64,000 nucleotides of DNA from Mimachlamys varia (lineage: Eukaryota > Mollusca > Bivalvia > Pectinida > Pectinidae). The stretch is from the NCBI GenBank assembly GCA_947623455.1, contig OX392538.1:29201001-29265000 (forward strand). Direction: 5' to 3'. Of this stretch, positions 36,701 to 48,700 are shown one piece after another (the first letter of the stretch is position 1; every line of letters begins with the position of its first letter). Made by a program: the position numbers and the translations under genes. The notes beneath the pieces are model-generated. The model ran no database searches. It was not told the DNA's origin and saw nothing but the letters and a program-made list of their open reading frames with translations.

Positions 36701-39700
36701 GTGTACGTACAACAAAGGGATTAGAAAGCAATCTAATATAATTTCGTGGTACATCAAAACATCCTAATGATGGGATTAGCATTCATAACTTTGTTACACT
36801 AACATAACATCTCTGTGAAAGGAACTTGGCATGTTTGTGTGTGCTCCAATGCATGTAAGTCGACCCGGCGTACGGCCGTGGCCGTAACCATGGCGAGATC
36901 TTGGTCACTGCCAGTCGTGTGTACAGGTAAACTAGCTGCTCTATCAGTTTGGTCACGTGGTCAAATCGAACCTTGTTGAATTTTACCGGACCGTTGTTGA
37001 TTCTTATCGGGACATTAGTGACTATTATCGAGCATTAGTGATGTTAATAATTTTTGTTGAGTATCATCGCTAATTGGTGAATAAACGTGGTTTTAGTTGA
37101 ATCACCTCGCCCCTCGGTGAATACCCCAGTGATTTGTTGAAATCCTCATATATTTACGAGTAGCATCAACAAAAGCTATTCCCTAGTGAAGTGTAACAGG
37201 GGAAAGAGAATATGTAGCAGCCAGACAAGGGTTCTAACTCTAGACGACACTCCACCACTGAACTATCCGGTCAACCAATGAACGGTCCAGTTTCACAACG
37301 TTCCTTACTCCGCCCCCCCCCCCCCCCCCTCAATCTCCCCCCCCTGGAGACCTTAGCTAGGGTATCAGTTTCTTAAGGGTCTCTCAATGCTTTACACAAG
37401 GGTTTGCAAGCTCACTAATTTTGTAACAGGACAAGGAAATGGAGTGACCAGACCAGGGTTCCAGTTCAGCTATACAACCTGCTTTAGTGATGATTTGTGC
37501 CTATTCCTATTTCTGCAGTAAATCATAAAATTGGCATGCAGGTGTATTAGGAACCTTTAAACCATGGTTATTAATTAATAAGGTTATAAATCTTTAATTT
37601 ACTTTGTAGTTCTAATTTTCAATTAACATCAGTTCTAATATACTTAAGTTTAATTTAGGTAAGGTTTGGTTTATTTAGTTTTGCGTCCTGTTAACAGCCA
37701 GGGTCATTTGAGGATGTGCCAGGTTTTGGAAGTGGAGGAAAGCCATTGCTAGCTTGTGCACAAATTTTTTGATAAAGTGAAATCTGTTTGTCTGCAAGTT
37801 GTATAAAATTGCATTGCCAGGCCTGATAATTTATGAGTCTAGATCTGTTTAAATTGCATTATTCGCTTTCTGTCTTACTTCATACCAAACATTGGAGCTC
37901 TAAATCTTGGATTTATAACCCTCACAGTTTTCTCACCGTCCTGGTGAATTGGAGATAACAAGGTTCAACTGTAAAAGAAATAATACTTATCAGCAATCAA
38001 TTTACAATTTATTTTCATGGGTCCTTTTTGTAAATATTGTCGAAAACTATGGGTCCCACAATGTTAAAATGAAGTATAATACTTCATTTTAACATAAAAA
38101 CATAAAATTATAAAAGGACTCTGAGAAATTCTGGAAATACTGTATTTACTGGACTTGCATGTAGATTGATCACTGCTTATTTTCAAAGAAGTGAAACCTC
38201 AACAAATGTCTAATAAGTGAAATAACAATGTTCAATTTTGTTTTTCAGTTCAGAAAATGGAGAGGATGACGATGATGTTGTCATCGTTTCAGTTAAAAGA
38301 CCAAAAGTAGAAACCAAGTCTCGTAAGTATTATGTGTAACAACAAATGAATGTTAAAGAAAATTCAAATTGCTGTAATTGTTGATTACATTTATACCTTA
38401 GAAACATTAGCTTACCATTATTTAAGGAATGGAAATTATTTTTCAACATTCATGTGGTCATAATTATAACAACATTGGCTTTCTGGACATATTTACCATG
38501 AATCATGTTAGCAGATTTTACATATTTCCTATTACTTAGGTAAATTTCTTAAAAAAAACTTGTTCCCAGACTAGTGGATTCGGATTGGTGGAATCTATTT
38601 AGTGATTTAATGCTTGTCACTTATTACCATAGTTTCATCTGTTCTGAAGCAATTATGCACATACCTTTGTACTGACCTTAGGATAAAGCTATTTCCATAG
38701 ATTGGTTTGAGTTTAACTTTGTCAACACAATGCAATGCATTTCATTTCCAGTTTTCTCAAGAGTACTATCCAGTCCCTATCAGAAGATGTCCGACTGGGT
38801 GAGAAGTAAGACAAAATGGAACGACAGCTTCTTCTCCAGACCTAAACTGAAAAACAACAGCAGAAGTACTCCTAACTTTGAGCAAACCCCAAAGAATGGC
38901 CGTCTCAATGGAGGACAAAACCCCCACGTGCTTCGCCAAGAAAAATTCCAAGCCAATCGTATCGCTAGTATTAGTAAGTCCAGTGAGGAGGCAGAATTGC
39001 GGAAAAAAGACACAGAATCTCTCCAGGATCGACAATGGCAGCAACCAAGACAACAGCAGAAAGCAGTGTCTCAGGTTGGTTTACAGAGCTGTAACACAAG
39101 TTACAAAAAAGTGTGTTACTGACTTATAATAAGAGATCTCAATACTGCTGCATTTTTAGTCCACATCATCAGATGGTGGTCCATGGACCGTCCATCTTTA
39201 AACAATACTTGTGGTCACTATTTTGTTATATTTCAGGCATATAGCATGCAGGTCTAATGTGTTAAAGACTATTTAACATCTTTTCAATAAATAATATAAC
39301 CTTCGTTGGTGTATTTGTGTGGTAGCATGCTTTGGAAATTGGCTTTCACGTTCGCAGAACTTGTCTTACCAGGTAAATGAAGAAAAGTTTTAGGCTGCAG
39401 AACAGGTGCGTAATTCAGGCCCATTGGATCTCTTATATGTAGACATTAGTGTGGTGTTGATATCACACTTGGCTTTCATTAAGGTGGCCCGGTTTGATTC
39501 TTCGATCGGACGTGAAAAGGTATTGGGTTAGCTAGTCTACCCAACCATGTGATACTCTGGTTTCCCCCACAGGAAGATCCTCTGTGCGCTTCCATCCAAG
39601 CCATCAAGAGTTATTTATACAGGGATGGAAATCCTCCTCCAAAAAGTGAAATTCCTCCTTTTTGATGATTTTGTTGTAATGTTAATTCTTTAAATTTCCC

Positions 39701-42700
39701 TTTAAAACCTCTTTAGAATGTGGCTTTCCTCTTTTGTCACCATTGGCTGTTTTTATCTTTGTTTATATAAGTTGGAATAATATGTTTCAAAATATTGTGA
39801 AATAAATAAAGTTTATTCATTATATCTATGGATGTGATTATTATTACTTTATTAATGTGGTATTCAGTGTGTTTACTTTGTACTGTCTATTTCAGTTGAG
39901 GACTGAGCGAGTGACCAAAGTTACCTCGGTACCAACACAGACAGATGATGTTATTATGTTGAATGGAAATGATAGACACAGTAAGTTTTACTCATTTACA
40001 ATCCAGATTTGTTAGATCTATTTCAGATAAAATTAAATATTGGGGGTGTAGAAAGGAATTAAAGTATTGGAAGTACAGTATTTGATTGAAAAGAATCATA
40101 CAATCAGGGTTTGTGTTGAAGCCATCGCTATATCTTTTTCAAGTTTAGAAACTGAAAAGGACCTCAATAATTTTCAGGATTCCCATTTAAACTATGCAGA
40201 AGGAGCCGATTTATTTAGGAAAGGACCCAATTTATAAAATACCCAATGCAAACCATAAGAATTATGTAAAAGAGGGAAAGTTTTGATAATTTATTGGAGC
40301 ATCATGGTTTGCTTTCATTTACTGCATTTTGACTTTTGAAAAGAAATACACTTCTTTTATTCATGACTGAACAAATTTTGTAAGTCGATGGAATTTGATT
40401 TTTTTTTTTCCCTTTCACAGATTTGTAAATAGCGGCCGGGTGCAAGCGTCAACTTTATTGTCTGTAGTCTAACTATAATACAATCGAACTCACTTTAGAT
40501 ATGTGCTTTGTGCATGTGTATAGAAACAAGAGGTAGACAGTGCACATTTCTAGTGACTGTAGTACAAACTACCGATTTCCTTTAGTTGGACTAAGCAACT
40601 AGCGGTCGTCTGCGCCTGCATGATTATTTGAAAGCAAGGCAGTGATTGGTTGATGTTTACACGCATGTGTAAACACATTAAATATAACAGCCCTACTATA
40701 GTAAATAGTAGATGTTCGAACTCGGCCAGCGTTAATAAAAATATGTTTGTGAATTATTTTTTTAATTCTTTAAGCAATGTAATAAATATATGTTTCGTTG
40801 TTGTCAAATCAATTAACAGCAGAAGTTGATGAAATCTTCCTGATCCAGGATTAAACTAGTTTATTTAATAGAAATTTCTCAAAATTTTCCTCTTAAAATT
40901 GCACAGCTTCAATAGTTTTCAGTATTAAGTTTACAACAAATATGGTGAATAGAATTTAGTTTTGAATTCTGGTTGATTGGTTTAGAAAATTATTTCAGTT
41001 CTTGAAATGCTGTATGCTACCTTATAGATGAACGTGGACAGCCTGTGGTCGTCACTCAGAGAAAGTCATCAACCTCTGTACACTTCACAGCCCATAATGT
41101 AAGTAATACACTTGACAGCCCAAAATGTTACACTTGACAGCCCATAATGTTACACTTCATAGCCCGTAATGTTACACTTCATAGCCCATAATGTAAGTAA
41201 TACACTTGACAGCCCAAAATGTTACACTTGACAGCCCATAATGTTACACTTCATAGCCCGTAATGTTACACTTCACAGCCCATAATGTTACACTTCACAG
41301 TCCATAATGTTACACTTCATAGCCCATAATGTAAGTAATACACTTGACAGCCCAAAATGTTACACTTGACAGCCCATAATGTTACACTTCATAGCCCGTA
41401 ATGTTACACTTGACAGCCCATAATGTTACACTTCACAGCCCATAATGTAAGTAATACACTTGACAGCCCAAAATGTTACACTTGACAGCCCATAATGTTA
41501 CACTTCATAGCCCGTAATGTTACACTTCATAGCCCATAATGTTACACTTCACAGCCCACAATGTTATACTTCACAGCCCATAATGTAAGTATTACACTTG
41601 ACAGCCAATAATGTTACACTTCACAGCCCAAAATGTTACACTTGACAGCCCATAATGTTACACTTCATAGCCCATAATGTTACACTTCACAGCCCAAAAT
41701 GTTACACTTCACAGCCCATAATGTTACACTTCATAGCCCATAATGTTACACTTCACAGCCCATAATGTTACACTTCACAGCCCACAATGTTACACTTCAC
41801 AGCCCATAATGTAATTATTACACTTCATAGCCCATAATGTTACACTTCACAGCCCATAATATTACACTTCACAGCCCAAAATGTTACACTTGACAGCCCA
41901 TAATGTTACACTTCATAGCCCATAATGTTACACTTGACAGCCCATAATGTTACACTTCACAGCCCACAATGTTACACTTCACAGCCCATAATGTAAGTAT
42001 TACACTTGACAGCCAATAATGTTACACTTCACAGCCCAAAATGTTACACTTGACAGCCCATAATGTTACACTTGACAGCCCATAATGTTACACTTGACAG
42101 CCCACAATGTTACACTTCACAGCCCATAATGTAATTATTACACTTCATAGCCCATAATGTTACACTTCACAGCCCATAATGTGACACTTCACAGCCCATA
42201 ATGTTACACTTCACAGCCCATAATGTTACACTTCACAGCCCATAATGTAAGTATTACACTTCACAGCCCATATTGTAGGTGTAACAGGACAGAGAATAGT
42301 GCGCTTCCACAAGGGATTGAACCCTTGATCTACAGGTTCTTAGTCGGACACTCTACCACTTACCTAAAGGGAAATTCCCTCTAGTTTCAAGCTAGAAGGC
42401 AACCTAAATCCTATGTTCAATTAAAATCTGTCACACTACTCCCCCTTTTAAATGTGTTCGCCGCTAAACACCACAACCCAGGTTCTAACTCCACTGTCAC
42501 CACAGGGAGGGCCACAGACACCATTTGTAACAGGAAAGAAATTAGTGTGCTTTCACTGGAGATCACACCCTCTAGTCAGCAAAAGGGAAATTCGCCCAAG
42601 CTCGAAGCTAGAAGGCGACCTAAATCCTATGTACAATTAAAATCTGGCACATAAGTATTACACTTCACAGCCCATATTGAAAGTATTACACTTTACAGCC

Positions 42701-45700
42701 CATAATGTAAGTGTAACAGGACAGAGAATAGTGTATCACGAACCTTAGATCTTCAGCCCAGGTTCATAGCCGTACGCTCTACCACTGAGCCAAAGGGAAA
42801 TTCATCCCAGCTCAAAACTAGAAAGCAACCTAAATCCCATGTACAATTAAAATCTTGCACATAAGTATTACACTTCACAGCCTATAATGTACGGTACGTA
42901 TCCCATGTGGTAGATAGTACGGAAACATGGATTGTGTATATTTCACTGAATTATTTTGATACTGATTATGATGTACTGAAGTGTGTTTCTTGAGAGTAAT
43001 AATTTTATGTGTAGATTAAAGAAAAGAAAATAGAGAATTCCAATCCGAACTCAAAATAAACTAGTGGCAAAATATGAAAAAAGAAAAGATCTACATGGAG
43101 ACCCTTGTAAAATACAAGAGAATAAGACCAGGTGTTCCAGTACACACATTATCTGCCCAGCACACAATATCTATCAAGCTCACACACTATTCGCCCAGCT
43201 CACACAATATCTATCAAGCACACACATTATCTGCCCAGCACACACAATATCTATCAAGCACACACACTATCTGCCCAGCACACACATTATCTGCCCAGCA
43301 CACACAATATCTATCAAGCACACTAACTATCTGCCCAGCACACACAATATCTATCAAGCACACTAACTATCTGCCCAGCACACCCAATATCTATCAAGCA
43401 CACACACTATCTGCCGAGCACACACAACTGCCCTGGACATACATTATCTGTCCAGCACACAATATCTATCAAGCACACACTATCTGCCGAACACACACAT
43501 CTGCCCATCAAACACATTATCTGCAGAGCACACAAAACATCTGCCTAGCACACACATTATCTGTCCAGCACACACATTATTGTTTCATCAGTGAAAATGT
43601 TATCATGTCATCAACATTAACAACATGGTTAAGCGATGTCTGCCGATGTAGATCTAGTTTTAAACCCACCACCCATAATAATTATTTTGATACAGGTGCC
43701 TCTCACCTCCTCCATTTATAGAATAGCCCTCAATATATTATGACTGTGGTATTTTGATTTCAGTGTGTTGATTATGAAGAAAAAGAGCAGTACCGACAGC
43801 TACTGCAGAAATTCACCACGGCTCCAGTTAGTCCTAGTGCTCCACCACATCTCAGACATTCTAGACCAAAGTCACCAAGTACAATGTCACAGAGGTCAGT
43901 CATGTTATAATGTTTACAGGGATATAAATATAAAATACATCTGTCATGCATTCAACATTGTATTATATATAATATATATGCCAAAGGTTTTGACACAATC
44001 CTAGTATTCTTTCATGGTAAAAGTTGGTTATATTTTCCTCCTAGGTCTGTTGACAGTTTGTCCTTAGGGAATCTATCCCAGAGTTGGTCACAGCTGAACT
44101 GGACTGGTAACAACAGGATGCGACACGCCACACCAAGTCGTCCGTTCACAGAAATAAACGGCACATCCTTCTTGAAGCGACACACCCCAGCTATTGATGT
44201 GCTGAAGAAATCGGCAGTGGCACGTACACCAATGCATCCACAGGTCCACAGAGTCCAGGATAAGGACTCGTACAGAACAAAGAGCAAATCAAGTACGACG
44301 ATCAGAGAAAAAAAAGATTACTGCAGAATGATTCTTTTCAGCTAATTAGCTGAATTCAGCTATTTTCATCATTAAATTAAGAAATATTTAAAAGTCATAT
44401 ATTAACTTGAAATGTACAAATAATATACCCGTTTTTGGGGTTCATATTTTTTTCTAAAAATTAGCTATTTTTTCTTTGGTGCAAAATCATGCCTGAGTTA
44501 TGATCCTGGAATAGCCTCGTGTCAATTATGATATTGTATAATTATGATTAAGTATTAAATGTTCAATGGATAGTTACCCCATTATAATACGAACTCTGGG
44601 ATAGAGGGAGATGCTGTTTAATCATGTGAAACACTTGTTATTGATTTTGAAGCTAAAAATCAAATACCAGGTGGCGGGTAATCATTAGCGCTGTTCGAGA
44701 ATTAATGAGTAACATGTACTGCTGCCATCTTGTGTTTGTAATGTATAAAATCAGAGTAGACAAAAATTATGTGATGAATTTCCAAAACAGTCTTCAACAG
44801 TTATGTAAAAAAGAAAAAGAAAAATCAATTTGACCCAATAACTGCTTAGGTATGTTTATAGGTCGACCTGTCAACTATTGTTTTGTTGTTAAAATTTTTT
44901 ATTTTTTTTTTCCAGCTGAGAATTTAGGGAATTCAAAATCATCAGAATTGTCAAAGTAAGTATTGAAAGCAAATCTGTGTAAGGGGGATAGTTCGTATTG
45001 ATGTAGCGCATGTTTGATGCTTTAAACAATTTTGTATTGATATGATTAATTATGGAAAGTATTTCAAAAGGTTAGTGAGATTTTGCCATGCACAGCATCC
45101 ACTTACCACCATCCATATCTGTTTCAAGCATCAACTAAATTTTTTTCAAGACATTCTTATTATCTAAGAAGCCTAGAGTCATAATGATAATGTTTAAGCT
45201 CAATGAACAAATAACGGAACATTTTACACATCTCGCTGCATGCCAAGAATTTGGCTCCTTTTGTGTGCAAATGATATTTTAAAGTTGTTTTCAGCAGTTT
45301 AGACTCAATACACAGGTTATTTACTCTCTTTTCTTCACGATAGAAACAGCTGTTTTAGAAATCCCACAAGTGTAAGTTTTCAATTTCGGTGTTCAAACCA
45401 CATTTAATCTTTATTATTTATACCAAACTGATAATGGTTTTGATTGTTTCAGAAGTCCTGCTTTCCGAGACTCTCAATACATTACCGATGAATGGGCAGA
45501 AGATATGTAAGTAGCTACATATTTCACAAGATTTATCCTTTTCCAAAAAGAAATTCCCTTTGCACATTTTTGTGTCATATAAATCTGGTTTAAATAGCAT
45601 TTAATAGTTGGCCAGAAAAGGAATTGGTATAGAATAACAAATTCCTGTCGATGTATGCCACATTTTATTGGTCAAAACAAGAATTGCTATAGAGTGACAA

Positions 45701-48700
45701 TTCCTATTAAGGATGTATGCCACATTTTATTGGTCAAGACCAGAATTGCTATAGAGTGACAATTCCTGCCCAGGATATATGCCACATTTTCATTTCCAAA
45801 GTGTTAAGCATGAAGAAATTCTTTAGGAGATGAGGCTAGTTAGAGTATTAATACAGAGTTAAAGAACACCTTTGACATCATGTTGAAATAATGGAGCTCA
45901 TTCTTTTATGTAAAATTTTCAAAAATTGGGGACTACTAATATTATATGTTACAACATAAAGCATATATACTTAGCTCTATCCTGTTAATTTGCTTTGATG
46001 AGATTATTAACCTTGAAAAATTTGGAAGGAAATTTTATTTGAAAGGCCATATTGGTCACAAAATGAATATTCCTTGATTTTACGGGTACATACGTACATA
46101 CATATATGCAAATGATTAACTGAACTATCTTTGACTTGTAAATATGCACTGTTATAATAAAAATTAATCAATTGAATGTTAGTTTACAAGTACAAATAAA
46201 AGTGTCAGATTGAGCACATAAAATGAAAGGGGTCATTGTGTTTTTCAGTCTCACAAAATTTTCTGTGGAGGCCAGAGAAAGAAATAGGAAAATTGCAGAA
46301 CAAGAAGTGAAATCCAAAGTATATGAAGAAAGGGTAAGTCATTTATGAGGAAGAATTAAAAAGAAAAAAGTCTATTAATCACATGTTGAAAATTTAAGTT
46401 TATTCTAAAGAAATGATAACATGTTGGGTTTCTATGGCAGGAAATATAAGGAAATCATCTTTAAAAGATATTTTAGAAGATAAAGAAGAGCAGGAACAGT
46501 AGAACTCGTAGTAAGAATTTATAAAAGCTGTATCAATGGGTAAACTTTTCCTTCAAATGTCTAACTCTCAATAACAGAGAGGCCTAGGGTGCTGATATTA
46601 CGCATGTAGTATGCAGAGATGAAGGGCTACCAAGTTTGTTAAAATGAATGACCTTGACCCACTTTCAACGCACAGAGGTCCAATGTGTTAAAACAATTTC
46701 AAACAACTTCTTCTCAATTACTGAAGCCCCAGCGAACTGATATTTGGCCTGAAGCATGATTGGATGAAGGGCTACCAATTTTGTAAAAATGAATGACCTT
46801 GACCTACCGTCAAGGTCACAGGGGTCAAATATGTTTAAATCTTCAAGCAACTTTTCAATAACCAAAAGGCCCTGTATGAAGGGCACTACCAAGTTTGTGT
46901 AAATGAATGACCTTAACCCTCATTCAAGGTCACAAGGGTCAAATGTCATGAAATGATTCAAACACTTCTTCTCAGTAACTAAAGGTCCCAGGGTACTGCT
47001 TATTTGAAGGTAGCATACTGAGATGAAGGAATACCAGGTTTGTTCATTGACCCTCTTACAAGGTCACAGGTCAAATGCTGTAATATCTTTAAATAACTTT
47101 GCAATTTCTAACAAAAAAATGTATAGATTGTCAGATAACCGTTAAAACCCATGGGCCTCTTTTTAAAGTATTAATTTTGAGAATGTTGAATTTAGCAGAC
47201 ACTAATCTGTTTTGTAGAGGAAGGCAAGAGAAGAACACTTGGAGAGGGAGGTAAGCACAAACATATTCTACCATCTTTATTCATCAAAATGTTCAAAAAC
47301 TCTGATATATGGTAAACATACATATTGAGAGGTAATCTGAAACTTTTTAGCTATTTTGTACTGAAAGCATTTCACTAAATTATGATTGTGCTAATTTCAG
47401 TTTCTGTATTGCTTTCTGCAACGCAAGTATTGTGAGAGGTACAATTCATTAATGCGCTTTTAATATCTTTTTAAATTTGAATATGTGCTAAAACTTGATT
47501 TTGACGAAACAAGCACTTTTACAGTATTTTTTTTATTGAACTCAATATGAGACATCAGAACTACAATATAACATAATTATTTGAGAATGTACAGGCTGAG
47601 AAAATTAGATATTTGAAAAATGTATCCAAATAAATGAATTGTTCAAAATGCAGGTAAGATATTGGACTTGCTTCTTTTTGCCCTGTAGATCCAGATTCGT
47701 ATGAAAGTACTATCAACAGAACCAGCTTTTGCAGAAGAACCAACTATTGAAGAGATTGAACAAGAGGAGGAGGTGGAAGAAGTTGAAAAAGAAGAAGTTT
47801 TCCCAGGTGTGTATAGAAATGTCCTCTGAACCGATCAATTTGTTAAAAGGTTTTTGGTCGAGTTTGGACAGATTATCTTTTTTTTTCTTCATTAAACTTC
47901 AAGATGAATGAAAGAAACAGCATACCAAATTTATATCACTTTAAAAAAAATCACTTTCAATTGAAAATGTTGTGTTTCTCCATATTGTTAAATATAAAGG
48001 TTTTAAAATAAGTGGTCTGACTGACCTATCGGATAGAAAATACTTGTCAGATGAAGATAAATTGATTTGATTAAACTCTTAAGATTGTTAACCTGGTTAA
48101 GGAAATTAATTGATAATGATTGTTGATGATGGATTATAGTATCAAGTCAGTAAAGGCAACACAGTGATGTTGAAACCAAGTCAGGATAATTTTTGTTGTA
48201 ACTTGTAGAATTGACAGATGAAATGGACAGGATCATTTCCAATGCTCTTCGGCCCCGCCCTGAGCATGAAGTTCTAGTCGAAGCCTTTCGTCTTCAGATT
48301 ACCCGCAAAGACATGGCAACACTTTCTGGTCTCAATTGGCTTAACGATGAGGTAAGATTATCCTTGGTTGGCTCAACATAGGGAGCTGTGGTGGTAAAAT
48401 GGTCAAGACGTCTGACATTCTGCTACCACTAGCCCTCCACTTCTAGATCATGGGTTTGAGGCTTACACGAGGTAGTCAGTTGCCAGATACTGGCCATTAG
48501 TCAGGTGTTTTTCTACCGAAACTACGGCTTTCCTCCACCACTAAAACCTGGCACATTCTTAATTGCTGATACAACACACAATCCAAACAAACCAAATGGT
48601 TCAACATGTACCTAAGATTGAATCTCATTTTTTATAAATTTGTATTATCTGCTGATGAAGTGCATCATGATAGTTGCCAATGTTTAGATTTCTCTTGGGA

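Larger units (their letters stand above)
19242..37188. mobile_element. Giant (17.9 kb) CACTA-like element with 1.1-kb inverted arms, in SENP intron 1
   Basis: The outer ends are CACTAGGGAATAGC (left) and GCTATTCCCTAGTG (right), flanked by AAG at 19,239-19,241 and 37,189-37,191. CACTA...TAGTG ends with a 3-bp duplication are the hallmark of CACTA/EnSpm transposons; Academ elements also give 3-4 bp duplications. The arms, about 1.1 kb each, are near-identical on the outside. The 15.7-kb interior holds six smaller MITE-like elements, three of the six CACAGGGACC copies with a fourth partial, two micro-palindromes, a SINE, a tandem block of the 'gaccttgaa' family and a few coding-like exons. I found no transposase. 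It may be a non-autonomous giant, a decayed autonomous element, or (less likely given the AAG match) two separate insertions in inverted orientation. Confidence 0.75.

Noticed and set aside
19242..37188. Polinton/Maverick (similar size, long inverted arms)
   Set aside because: Ends are CACTA rather than AG/TC, the flanking repeat is 3 bp not 6 bp, and none of the polymerase, integrase, ATPase or capsid genes is visible.
43064..43721. 100- and 215-codon open frames in SENP intron 5
   Set aside because: They are translations of a CA-rich minisatellite (repeating Ser-Thr-His-Thr) lying between two well-defined exons of another gene.
45354..45381. Possible 28-nt SENP mini-exon between exons 8 and 9 (cacgatag acceptor, gtaagt donor)
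   Set aside because: Including it shifts the phase so exon 9 meets a stop codon; without it exon 8 and exon 9 join in frame. It could at most be a poison exon, for which there is no evidence.
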